From Glycocaulis profundi (GTDB lineage Bacteria; Pseudomonadota; Alphaproteobacteria; Caulobacterales; Maricaulaceae), in the NCBI GenBank assembly GCA_007050995.1, contig VJOU01000002.1, forward strand, positions 236,255 to 300,254: a stretch of 64,000 nucleotides of DNA, written 5' to 3'. This document shows, in pieces, positions 52,686-60,578 of this stretch. The translations under genes were made by a program, and so were the position numbers. The first letter of the stretch is position 1, and every line of letters starts with the position of its first letter. The notes under the pieces were generated by a model. It did not search any database. It was not told the DNA's origin and saw nothing but the letters and a program-made list of their open reading frames with translations.

Positions 52686-53386
52686 TCGACCTGCGGGGTC
52701 TGGCCGATCCGCCAGCTCGTGATCCGCCCGTCCGCGTCGGTTTCGAACACCAGCCGGGTGTCGCCCTGCGGCGCGTCCACGCTCAGGGTGCGCGCGCCCT
52801 CGACATATTTGTGAGGGGCCTCCTCGACGTCCTCGAAGGCCGCTGTCACCGCGTCCGCTTCATCGCCCACCGAGATGTTCCCCGGTGCGACATGGGCGGT
52901 GATGAGGGGCTCGGAGTCCACCTCGTAGCGGCGGAAGCCATCGTCTTCGAACATGAACGCGATACCGCGTCCTTCCGGCGGCTGAGGATCCTGAAGCAGC
53001 ATGTAGCAGCTCGCCCCTTCGGCAGGCTCGCCCGCCGTCAGGGGCCGGCCCCACGACATGCGCACCGCCTCTTCACTCTCACCGAAGCTGGCCGCGCCGA
53101 ACCCGTCCCAGCGCACCACGCTGGGGTCATGGGCAATGGCGCCCGCGCCCGCCGCGCCCTCGGCGGGCGGCAGGGCTTCGCCCTCACCAAGGCCGGGCAC
53201 GTCGTCCGTCTCCTCGTCGGCGGCCTCGCCCTCGCCCGCCTCGGGCGCGGTGACGGGCGCGCTCTGCTCCCATTCCTCCGGCACGCCGTCCGGCGCGGCG
53301 GGGCTGGGGGCTTCAGGGTCGCCGCAGGCGGCGAGCGCCAGCGCGGCGGCGGAAGCGGTCAGGGCGAAGATGGAAAACCGGGTCAT
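52664..53386 (-). CDS. Lipoprotein with acidic linker (unknown)
   Basis: 240 aa. Signal peptide with lipobox LAAC (ALALAACGDPE), then a Glu/Ala/Pro-rich linker (about 25-75) and a folded domain: SWGRPLTAG, CYMLLQDPQPP, GIAFMFEDDGFRRYEVDSEP and GDTRLVFETDADGRI. The RISTWG-type GDEADAV/GGISVGD pattern resembles small beta-structured stress or sensor lipoproteins but was not assigned. Ends with CG. Confidence 0.7.
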   Translation of the reverse strand: MTRFSIFALTASAAALALAACGDPEAPSPAAPDGVPEEWEQSAPVTAPEAGEGEAADEETDDVPGLGEGEALPPAEGAAGAGAIAHDPSVVRWDGFGAASFGESEEAVRMSWGRPLTAGEPAEGASCYMLLQDPQPPEGRGIAFMFEDDGFRRYEVDSEPLITAHVAPGNISVGDEADAVTAAFEDVEEAPHKYVEGARTLSVDAPQGDTRLVFETDADGRITSWRIGQTPQVDYVEGCG

Positions 53387-53513
53387 GGTCGTCTCCCGTT
53401 AAGGCCGCTCGATGACGGCCAGAAAGGGAACGCGCGGACGCGCCCGCCGGTTCGGCTTGCCAAGCGCGGGGTTTGCGCTAGACCCGTCCGCCCGCTTCCT
53501 CGGAGTCCAATCC

Positions 53514-54386
53514 ATGACCACGCTCTGGCGCCTGACCGCCCTCGGCCCCGCCGCCCCGCTCAAGCGCGCGGACGCGGTCCTGAACGCGATGGACGAGGCG
53601 CCCGCCCTGTCCTGGTCGCTGTTCGAGGATGGCGGCCCGGAGACATGGCGGCTGGACGCGCTGTTCGCCGATCAGATCGACACCGGCGCGTTCCTGGCGC
53701 TGGTCGGCCTGTCGGAAACCGAGGCCGAGATCAGCTTCATGCCCCTGCCCGAGGAGGACTGGGTGCGCCTGTCGCTGGCGGGCCTGCCCGCGGTCAAGGC
53801 GGGCCGGTTCGTGGTGTTCGGCGAGCATGCGCGGCCCGAGCTGGAAGCCGACGAGATCGGCATCGAGATCGAGGCCGGGCCCGCCTTCGGCACCGGCCAT
53901 CACGGCACCACCAAGGGCTGCCTGATCGCCTGCGACCGGCTGCATGCGCAGGGCCTCGTCCCCGCCCGCGTGCTCGATCTGGGCTGCGGCACCGGCGCGC
54001 TGGCCATCGCCGCGGCGATCGTCTGGCCCGAAGCGGAGATCCTGGCGTCCGACATCGACCCCGAAGCGGTGACCGAGACGGACGTGAACGCGGCCAAGAA
54101 CGGCGTGGCGGGCCGGATCGAGGCCTTCGAGGCGGACGGGTTCGCACACCCGAAGCTGGCCTCGGGCCGGTTCGGCCTGATCTTCGCGAACATCCTCGCC
54201 GGGCCGCTGCAGGTGCTGGCCGCCGAGCTGGCCGCGCGGCTTGAGGATGGCGGCCGCGCGGTGCTGTCAGGCCTGCTGACCGAGCAGATCGAAGCGGTCG
54301 AAGCGGCTTACGCGCAGGCCGGGCTCGTCACCGAAACCACTGACACCATTGATGAATGGGCGATCCTGACCCTGAAACGCGCCTAG
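53514..54386 (+). CDS. prmA: Ribosomal protein L11 methyltransferase
   Basis: 290 aa from the ATG at 53514; in-frame extension to 53412 rejected. SAM-binding DLGCGTGALAIAAA, preceded by PAFGTGHHGTTKGCLIA and followed by ASDIDPEAVTETDVNAAKNG and FANILAGPLQVLAAELA. It trimethylates L11. Its stop is shared with the 51-aa ORF in CTAG (54383-54386). Confidence 0.94.
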   Translation: MTTLWRLTALGPAAPLKRADAVLNAMDEAPALSWSLFEDGGPETWRLDALFADQIDTGAFLALVGLSETEAEISFMPLPEEDWVRLSLAGLPAVKAGRFVVFGEHARPELEADEIGIEIEAGPAFGTGHHGTTKGCLIACDRLHAQGLVPARVLDLGCGTGALAIAAAIVWPEAEILASDIDPEAVTETDVNAAKNGVAGRIEAFEADGFAHPKLASGRFGLIFANILAGPLQVLAAELAARLEDGGRAVLSGLLTEQIEAVEAAYAQAGLVTETTDTIDEWAILTLKRA

Positions 54387-54538
54387 CGTTTCCTGAGGCT
54401 CAGGCCGGCCTTTTCGAACACCGCGTTCCAGTCGGTGGTCTTCGCGCGCTCGCGGATGCCCTGGGACTGGCGGCGGCGGGAGAGCTGGCGGGCGGAGTCG
54501 CAGCCCATCAGGCGGATATGGTCGTCAGTGTGGAACAT
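54383..54538 (-). CDS. Small hypothetical protein (51 aa)
   Basis: 51 aa, MFHTDDHIRLMGCD... with a C-terminal basic helix (ERAKTTDWNAVFEKAGLSLRKR). Preceded by GAGAGGG at 9 nt, so it has an SD. The convergent stop is shared with prmA. Highly basic and Arg/Ser-rich in the middle (QLSRRRQSQGIRERAK), possibly nucleic-acid binding; unknown. Confidence 0.55.
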   Translation of the reverse strand: MFHTDDHIRLMGCDSARQLSRRRQSQGIRERAKTTDWNAVFEKAGLSLRKR

Positions 54539-54687
54539 GGTTCCGGCCCTCTCAGAGCATGGTCGGCATGGTGGCGCGATATGCGCCGCGCCGTCCGCCC
54601 GCGCCAGAGCCGGAAAAGCATGGCTGTCCTGCGCGAGAGCGAGCGCCCGCGATTGATCGGGACCTCGCGCCGCACTAGCTTGCCGCC

Positions 54688-56523
54688 ATGACCCACCAGA
54701 TTCAGAATTTCGACGTCAAAGGGGGCCCGCAGGCGGGCCGCGATCACCTGCCCCTGCTGCGCGAGGCCATCCGCGCCGCGGGCCTGCACGGCTTCCTGAT
54801 CCCCCACGAGGACGAATACAACAACGAGTACCTGCCCGCGAACGCCGAACGGCTCGCCTGGGCGACCGGATTCACCGGCTCGGCGGGCGCCGCGGTGGTC
54901 AGCCTGGCCCGCGCCGCGGTGCTGGTGGACGGCCGCTACACCGTCCAGGTCCGCGCCCAGATCGACGAGGATCTGTTCGAGATCGCCGATCTGGTCGAGA
55001 CCGGCATGGCGGGCTGGGTGCGCGAGAACGCGAAACCCGGCGAGCGCTTCGGCTATGATCCGCGCCTGCACACCCCGGACTCGCTGGCCCGCATCCGCGA
55101 GGGCGCGGAGGCGGCGGGCGCCGAGCTGGTCGCGGTCGAGCGCAACCTGATCGACGAAGCCTGGCAGGGCCGCCCGCCCGCGCCCTGCGCGATGGTCGCC
55201 CCCCACCCGCTCGCCTTCGCGGGCGAGGAGCATTCGGCCAAGCGCGCGCGCATCGGCGAGGCGGTCCAGCGCGAGGGCGCGCAGGCCGCCGTCATCACCG
55301 ATCCCGCCTCCATCGCCTGGCTGCTGAACGTGCGCGGGGGCGACGTCGCCTGCTCGCCTCTGCCTCTGGCGCGGGTCATCCTGAAGGCCGACGGGACCGC
55401 GGAGCTGTTCATCAACGAGAACAAGCTCGCCGCCGAGACCCGCGGCCATCTGGGCAATCAGGTCGCCATCCGACCCGAGCCTGAATTCGCAGACGGGCTG
55501 GCCGCCCTGTCGGGCCAGAAGGTCCGCGTCGATCCCGCCAGCGCCTCTGCCTGGGTGTTCGACCGTCTCGACGAGGCCGGCGCGGCGATCCAGCGCAAGC
55601 CCGACCCGGTCCTGATCCCCAAGGCGTGCAAGAACGCCACCGAGATCGAGGGCTCGCGCAAGGCGCACATCCGCGACGGCGCGGCCATCACGCGCTTCCT
55701 GCACTGGCTGGACACCGAGGCCCAGTCCGGCGAGGTCGACGAGATCGCCGCCGCGATCAAGCTCGAACAGTTCCGCCACGGGGTGGACGGCTTCAAGGAC
55801 ATCAGCTTCGAGACCATCTCCGGAGCGGGTCCGAACGGCGCCATGCCCCATTACCGGGTCAACGCCGAGACGGTGCGCAAGCTGGAGACCGGCTCGCTCT
55901 TCCTGATCGATTCCGGCGCGCAATACACCGACGGCACCACCGACATCACCCGCACCGTGCCCATCGGCCGCCCGACCGCGCCGATGATCGAGCACTTCAC
56001 CCGGGTTCTGAAAGGCCATATCGCGCTGGCCCGCGCGCGCTTCCCGCGCGGCACGACCGGCCACCAGCTCGACGTGCTGGCGCGCCTGCCGCTGTGGGAG
56101 GCGGGGCTGGATTACGACCATGGCACCGGCCACGGCGTGGGCAGCTATCTGGGCGTCCACGAGGGACCCCAGCGCATCGCCAAGGCGCCCAATTCCATCG
56201 CGCTCCAGCCGGGCATGATCGTGTCCAACGAGCCGGGCTATTACCGCATCGGCGCCTACGGCATCCGCATCGAGAACCTGCAATACGTCACCGAGCCGGA
56301 GGTGATCGAGGGCGGGGACCGCGAAATGATGGGCTTCGAGGCGCTGACCCTGGCGCCCATCCATCGCGGGCTGATCGCCGACACGCTGATGAGCCCGGCC
56401 GAGCTGGCCTGGCTGGACGCCTATCACGCCCAGGTCCGCAAGGCGCTGCTGCCGATGGTCGAGGGCGAGGTGGCGTCCTGGCTGATGAAGGCCACCGAGC
56501 CCTTCTTCGGGGCGACCCCCTGA
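54688..56523 (+). CDS. Aminopeptidase P family metallopeptidase (M24B)
   Basis: 611 aa, long form with a creatinase/prolidase N-terminal repeat. The pita-bread metal ligands are seen in LIDSGAQYTDGTTDITRT (two Asp), GTGHGVGSYLGVHEGP (His), SNEPGYY (Glu) and GIRIENL (Glu). It removes N-terminal residues before proline, cytoplasmic. It shares its stop with the next start (TGATG). Confidence 0.94.
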   Translation: MTHQIQNFDVKGGPQAGRDHLPLLREAIRAAGLHGFLIPHEDEYNNEYLPANAERLAWATGFTGSAGAAVVSLARAAVLVDGRYTVQVRAQIDEDLFEIADLVETGMAGWVRENAKPGERFGYDPRLHTPDSLARIREGAEAAGAELVAVERNLIDEAWQGRPPAPCAMVAPHPLAFAGEEHSAKRARIGEAVQREGAQAAVITDPASIAWLLNVRGGDVACSPLPLARVILKADGTAELFINENKLAAETRGHLGNQVAIRPEPEFADGLAALSGQKVRVDPASASAWVFDRLDEAGAAIQRKPDPVLIPKACKNATEIEGSRKAHIRDGAAITRFLHWLDTEAQSGEVDEIAAAIKLEQFRHGVDGFKDISFETISGAGPNGAMPHYRVNAETVRKLETGSLFLIDSGAQYTDGTTDITRTVPIGRPTAPMIEHFTRVLKGHIALARARFPRGTTGHQLDVLARLPLWEAGLDYDHGTGHGVGSYLGVHEGPQRIAKAPNSIALQPGMIVSNEPGYYRIGAYGIRIENLQYVTEPEVIEGGDREMMGFEALTLAPIHRGLIADTLMSPAELAWLDAYHAQVRKALLPMVEGEVASWLMKATEPFFGATP

Positions 56524-57050
56524 TGCGCGCGCTCTTCAAGGCCGCGGCGGCCGCGCTGATCGCGCTCGCCGCCGCGGGCTGTTTCTATTCCGAGCGGGAG
56601 CTGATCGGCTTCTGGCGCGCCGACCGGGGCCTGCCGCCGGGCGAGTACACCCACGCGCCCTTCTCGGTCGAAGGCGTGGAATGGGGCGGCTACACCTGGC
56701 GCGGCGAAATCCGCTACAGCGGGCGGCGCTATGTGTCGGACGCGGAGAACTTTCCCCATCAGGGCGCGCGCCTGCGCCGGCTGTCGGGCGACATCTATCT
56801 GGCTCAGCTCCCCCGGGACGACGGCATCGGCTACGGGGTGATGTTCATCTACCCCCAGATGGCCACCTATCACATGCCCGACTGCCACCGCCTGCCCGAT
56901 CCGACACTGGACGAGAAGGGCATCTCGCTGGACGAGGAAGGCTTCTGCCGCATCGACGATCTCGACCAGCTCGAGGACGTCATGCGCACCTATCTCGACG
57001 AGCTGGACGGCGAGGTCAGGATCGACGGCATCTACCGCCGCGTGCGGTGA
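56523..57050 (+). CDS. Lipoprotein of unknown function (175 aa)
   Basis: 175 aa, ATG overlapping the previous stop. Signal peptide MRALFKAAAAALIALAAAGC with lipobox AAGC. The mature part is aromatic-rich (GFWRADRGLPPGEYTHAPF, GVEWGGYTWRGEIRYSGRRYVS) and has a C-terminal acidic helix (DDLDQLEDVMRTYLDEL). No family recognised. Operon partner of the aminopeptidase. Confidence 0.78.
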   Translation: MRALFKAAAAALIALAAAGCFYSERELIGFWRADRGLPPGEYTHAPFSVEGVEWGGYTWRGEIRYSGRRYVSDAENFPHQGARLRRLSGDIYLAQLPRDDGIGYGVMFIYPQMATYHMPDCHRLPDPTLDEKGISLDEEGFCRIDDLDQLEDVMRTYLDELDGEVRIDGIYRRVR

Positions 57051-57060
57051 GCGCCAAAGA

Positions 57061-57094
57061 GGAAGGGCGGGCGCCTTCCAGCGCCCGCCCTTCC
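57061..57094. terminator. Strong palindrome between convergent genes (probable bidirectional terminator)
   Basis: Perfect 14-bp stem GGAAGGGCGGGCGC / GCGCCCGCCCTTCC with CTTCCA loop, between genes ending at 57050 (+) and 57116 (-). T-tracts are weak on both sides. Confidence 0.6.
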
Positions 57095-57115
57095 CGCTTC
57101 GCCCTCCGGTGGAGG

Positions 57116-57427
57116 CTATTTCGTCCTGACGCGGACGGGTTCCATCTCATGCTCGGCCTCGCAGACCTCGCGGTGGCAGGCCGTGCGGCCCAGCACCGCC
57201 GAGACCGCTCCGGGCGACACGCGGCAGACGCCGTTTATGAAGCTGTCGAACCAGCCCCAACGGCCGCGCAGATGACGCACCAGCGCCCGCGAGCGCGGCG
57301 AGTGGGCGACGTAAAGGGTCAGACCGGCCGCGATCATGATCGCCCCCACGGGGATGGGGGTGAGGAAGAGCGGCAGTCCCGCCAGCATCAGCAACGCCCC
57401 GCAGATTTTGTACAACACGATCATCAT
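57116..57427 (-). CDS. Small membrane protein, PGPGW-like, copy 1
   Basis: 103 aa from the ATG at 57427 (or 57424); the in-frame extension to 57658 is rejected. Two membrane segments around [25 protein letters not shown] with a TPIPVGA turn, which fits degenerate members of the PGPGW family (PF09656-like). The C-terminal cytoplasmic tail carries the basic segment ([16 protein letters not shown]). It resembles copy 2 at 57735. The inverted-repeat operator copy 3 lies 104 nt upstream. Confidence 0.75.
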   Translation of the reverse strand: MMIVLYKICGALLMLAGLPLFLTPIPVGAIMIAAGLTLYVAHSPRSRALVRHLRGRWGWFDSFINGVCRVSPGAVSAVLGRTACHREVCEAEHEMEPVRVRTK

Positions 57428-57530
57428 CGGTCTCGGTCCATTCAAACGTCCACTCGCCTGTGACCAACGTGCCGCCAAGCGAGGCGGTTCAATGGCAGAC
57501 AGGCCCTGTCCTGCAACGAAGCCGGGAGCT

Positions 57531-57567
57531 GTGGCCGCGCGGACACGCACTGTGGCGCAAGCATGGC
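57531..57567 (-). promoter_or_regulatory. Conserved inverted-repeat operator, copy 3 (GTGGCC-N4-GGACAC)
   Basis: GTGGCC GCGC GGACAC at 57531-57546, then GCACTGTGGC and a second CATGGC, aligned without gaps to copies 1 and 2. 104 nt upstream of the leftward gene start at 57427. Confidence 0.5.
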
Positions 57568-57622
57568 GACGCCGTGTCGCGGCGTTGGCCGGGCGGGATG
57601 GAAGGGCGGAACCCGATGGCCG

Positions 57623-57705
57623 TTTCCCCGGCGGACGCCGGGGTCCAGAGGACTGCACCCGTCCGTCAGCAAACCACTCCTGGGCCCCGGCGTCCGCCGG
57701 GAAAA
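57623..57705. repeat. REP/palindromic element pair
   Basis: Two self-complementary arms, each of type CCCCGGCG GAC GCCGGGG: 57623-57650 (TTT + arm + TCCAGAG) and, in inverted orientation, 57677-57705. They are separated by about 26 nt. Such hyphenated palindrome pairs, translating as SPADAGV.../PRRPPGK, are common intergenic repeats in alpha- and gammaproteobacteria. Confidence 0.6.
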
Positions 57706-57734
57706 CGAGGCGGGACCTGCTGGCGCCGCCGCGT

Positions 57735-58007
57735 TCACTCCTCGCCCTGATCCTCGCCCGCGGCGGTCTTGTGCAGGATGCGCTTGAAGGGCGGCGGGGT
57801 GTAGTCCTCGGCCTTGTTCATCCACCGGTCCAGACCCGGATTGCGCTCGCGCCGCTCATGGACCCACTCGCGGGCGGTGTGAGAGTTGGCCACGATCAGC
57901 GCCAGACCGATCACGATCAGGATCGCGCCCACCGGCACCGGCGTCCAGAACAGCGGCAGGCCGCCAAGGATCAGCAGCGCGCCCAGAACAATGTAGAAAA
58001 TCCGCAT
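57735..58007 (-). CDS. Small membrane protein, PGPGW-like, copy 2
   Basis: 90 aa. Two helices around [34 protein letters not shown], almost the same turn as copy 1, and a charged C-terminal tail with [21 protein letters not shown]. It is a tandem paralog of 57116-57427 with divergent tail. Confidence 0.8.
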   Translation of the reverse strand: MRIFYIVLGALLILGGLPLFWTPVPVGAILIVIGLALIVANSHTAREWVHERRERNPGLDRWMNKAEDYTPPPFKRILHKTAAGEDQGEE

Positions 58008-58094
58008 GGCCCCCGGCCATCAGTTGCCTATAACCCCTTGTTCAACGGACGCCCGCCCGCGGGGGTTCACACATTCAGCCGCACCCGGACACCC

Positions 58095-59597
58095 ATGGCC
58101 TACAAATCCCTTCGCGAATTCCTGTCCATCCTCGAGGCCGACGGCGATCTCAAGCGGGTCTCGAAACCGGTCTCCACGCATCTGGAGATGACCGAGATCC
58201 AGACGCGGCTGCTGGCCAAGGGCGGCCCGGCGGTGCTGTTCGAAAACCCCGTGCATGAGGACGGGCGGGCGAGCGAGATGCCCGCTCTGGTCAATCTGTT
58301 CGGCACGGTCGAGCGGGTCGCGCGCGCGGTGACCATGGGCGGCGAGCCGCGCCGCACCGCGACCGACCTGCGCGAGGTGGGCGAGCTTCTGGCCTTCCTG
58401 CGACAGCCCGAGCCGCCGCGGGGGCTGAAGGACGCGCTCGACATGCTGCCGCTGGCGCGCACCGTGATGGCGATGCGGCCCCAGACCGTGAAGAAGGCGC
58501 CGTGCCAGGAGGTGGTGCTGACCGGCGACGACATCGATCTGGACCGGCTGCCCATCCAGGGCTGCTGGCCGGGCGAGCCCGCCCCGCTGATCACCTGGCC
58601 GCTGGTTGTCACCAAAGGGCCGTCCGAGGACAAGCAGGACGACTTCAATCTGGGCATCTACCGGATGCAGAAGCTGGGCAAAGACCGCACGCTGATGCGC
58701 TGGCTGAAGCATCGCGGGGGCGCGCAGCATTACCAGCGCTGGAAGAAGGCGAAGCCCGAGCCCCTGCCCGCCGCCGCCGTGATCGGCGCCGATCCGGGCA
58801 CGATCCTGGCCGCGGTCACCCCCGTGCCCGACACGCTGAGCGAATACCAGTTCGCCGGGCTGCTGCGCGGACGCAAGGCGGAGCTGGTGGACTGCAAGAC
58901 GGTGCCGCTCAAAGTCCCCGCCGAGGCGGAGATCGTGATCGAAGGCCATGTCCTGCTCGACGAGGACGGGCCGGAAGGCCCCTATGGCGACCACACCGGC
59001 TATTACAACTCGGTCGAGCGCTTCCCCGTCTTCCAGGTCAGCGCGATCACCATGCGCAAGGACCCGATCTACCTGACCACCTTCACGGGCCGGCCGCCCG
59101 ACGAGCCGAGCGTGCTGGGCGAGGCGCTCAACGAGGTGTTCATCCCCCTCATCCAGCAGCAATTCCCCGAGATCACCGATTTCTGGCTGCCGCCGGAAGG
59201 CTGCAGCTACCGCATCGCCGTGATCTCGATGAAGAAGGCCTATGCCGGCCACGCCAAGCGCGTGATGCTGGGCGCGTGGTCCTACCTGCGCCAGTTCATG
59301 TACACCAAGTGGGTGATCGTGGTGGACGACGACATCAACGCGCGCGACTGGAAGGACGTGATGTGGGCGGTCTCCACCCGCATGGACCCCGCCCGGGACT
59401 GCACGATCCTTGAAAACACCCCCATCGACTACCTCGACTTCGCCTCCCCGGTCTCGGGGCTGGGCTCCAAGATCGGCCTGGACGCCACCAACAAGATGGA
59501 CGGCGAGACGAACCGCGAATGGGGCGAAAAGCTCTTCATGGAGCGCGAGATCATCGACAAGGTCGATGCGATGTGGGGGGAGCTGGGGCTGGATTGA
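58095..59597 (+). CDS. ubiD: UbiD family decarboxylase
   Basis: 500 aa from the ATG at 58095; the long in-frame extension to 57336 is rejected. Motifs: [69 protein letters not shown] and [22 protein letters not shown]. It needs prenylated FMN made by UbiX, which is not in this window. It decarboxylates 3-octaprenyl-4-hydroxybenzoate in ubiquinone synthesis or a related aromatic acid. Confidence 0.93.
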   Translation: MAYKSLREFLSILEADGDLKRVSKPVSTHLEMTEIQTRLLAKGGPAVLFENPVHEDGRASEMPALVNLFGTVERVARAVTMGGEPRRTATDLREVGELLAFLRQPEPPRGLKDALDMLPLARTVMAMRPQTVKKAPCQEVVLTGDDIDLDRLPIQGCWPGEPAPLITWPLVVTKGPSEDKQDDFNLGIYRMQKLGKDRTLMRWLKHRGGAQHYQRWKKAKPEPLPAAAVIGADPGTILAAVTPVPDTLSEYQFAGLLRGRKAELVDCKTVPLKVPAEAEIVIEGHVLLDEDGPEGPYGDHTGYYNSVERFPVFQVSAITMRKDPIYLTTFTGRPPDEPSVLGEALNEVFIPLIQQQFPEITDFWLPPEGCSYRIAVISMKKAYAGHAKRVMLGAWSYLRQFMYTKWVIVVDDDINARDWKDVMWAVSTRMDPARDCTILENTPIDYLDFASPVSGLGSKIGLDATNKMDGETNREWGEKLFMEREIIDKVDAMWGELGLD

Positions 59598-59607
59598 TCG
59601 CGGGACC

Positions 59608-59639
59608 GCTTCCTCCCCCTGCAAAGGGGGAGGAGAAGC
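59608..59639. terminator. Stem-loop between convergent ubiD and flgL
   Basis: Stem TTCCTCCCCCT / AGGGGGAGGAG with GCAA loop at 59608-59639, between stops at 59597 and 59653. T-tract is weak. Confidence 0.55.
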
Positions 59640-59652
59640 GCAGAAAACTCCC

Positions 59653-60564
59653 CTACCGCAGATACGGCAGCAGGGACGTCGAGCTCAGGGTCGAGAAGGT
59701 GTAGGCGGAGATCTGCAGGGCGGTTTCGGCCTGGGTGAGGCGGGAGACGGCCTTGGCCATGTCCACCTCCTCCTCGCCCGCGACCATCTTCGTGTACAGG
59801 TCGATGCGCTCCTGGCCCGCGGTGACGGCCTTGTCCACGCGGCGCTGGAGGGCGCCGTTCTCGGCCTGGCGCAGATTGACGTGGTCGAAGGCGGCGATGG
59901 AATCCTGGATGCGGTCGGCCAGGAAGGCCCGCTGGGCGGGGTTCTCCCCGCCGTCGAACGGGCCGTCCGGTCCGGCGTCGAAGGCGGCCAGATCGCGGAA
60001 GACCCCCATGATCGACAGGCCGATGTCGTCGGCCAGCGTCCCGGCCTCCACATTGGCCTGATCCTCGATGCGGAAGCTCTCCCGGCGGCCTGAATTGTGG
60101 AACAGGTCCGACAGGTCCGCCGCGTTGAGAAGATCGTCCAGCGTCTGACCGGTGAAGGGCGGGGTGTCGGTGCGCGTGCCGCCGAAGATGTAGACCCCGT
60201 TATACTGGGTGTTCAGCGCGTCGCGGATCGTCTTGAAGGCCTCGTCGGCCTCGGCCATCACGAAGCTGGCGTCGTTGGTGGTCATCGCCTCGCGCAGCTC
60301 GGTCATGGCGCCGGAGATGCGCTCCAGCGCCAGATCCTGCACCTCCAGCCGGTTGGCGAGGCGCTGGTTGGAGGCCACGAGGCTTTCGGTGCGGGCGATG
60401 GCGGACTTGCCCGCGAAGATGCTCTCGGCCGAATAGCCGTAGCCCTTCAGGTCGGGCGCCTTCATGCCGGTGGCGACCTGCTGGTTGGCCTCGAAGACCT
60501 CCCGCTGAGCCCGCATCATGTTGGCGAGGGCGGACAGATTGGCCGCCTGGGTCGAGATACGCAT
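59653..60564 (-). CDS. flgL: Flagellar hook-associated protein 3
   Basis: 303 aa. Flagellin-like helical ends: MRISTQAANLSALANMMRAQREVFEANQQVATGMK and a C-terminal EEVDMAKAVSRLTQAETALQISAYTFSTLSSTSLLPYL. It joins the hook to the filament with FlgK. It follows flgK by 14 nt. Confidence 0.93.
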   Translation of the reverse strand: MRISTQAANLSALANMMRAQREVFEANQQVATGMKAPDLKGYGYSAESIFAGKSAIARTESLVASNQRLANRLEVQDLALERISGAMTELREAMTTNDASFVMAEADEAFKTIRDALNTQYNGVYIFGGTRTDTPPFTGQTLDDLLNAADLSDLFHNSGRRESFRIEDQANVEAGTLADDIGLSIMGVFRDLAAFDAGPDGPFDGGENPAQRAFLADRIQDSIAAFDHVNLRQAENGALQRRVDKAVTAGQERIDLYTKMVAGEEEVDMAKAVSRLTQAETALQISAYTFSTLSSTSLLPYLR

Positions 60565-60578
60565 GGTTCAGTCCTCCC

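Larger units (their letters stand above)
57428..57734. other. Intergenic region with operator copy 3 and REP-like element
   Basis: 307 bases with no accepted gene. It holds operator copy 3 (57531-57567) and two large inverted palindromes (57623-57650, 57677-57705). Confidence 0.6.

Noticed and set aside
57336..58094. N-terminal extension of ubiD to 57336
   Set aside because: The extension runs through the PGPGW-like genes and the palindromes; UbiD proteins start near the [10 protein letters not shown] segment.
59608..59639. CRISPR-like short palindromes
   Set aside because: Only isolated hairpins; no array of regularly spaced repeats was seen anywhere in the window.
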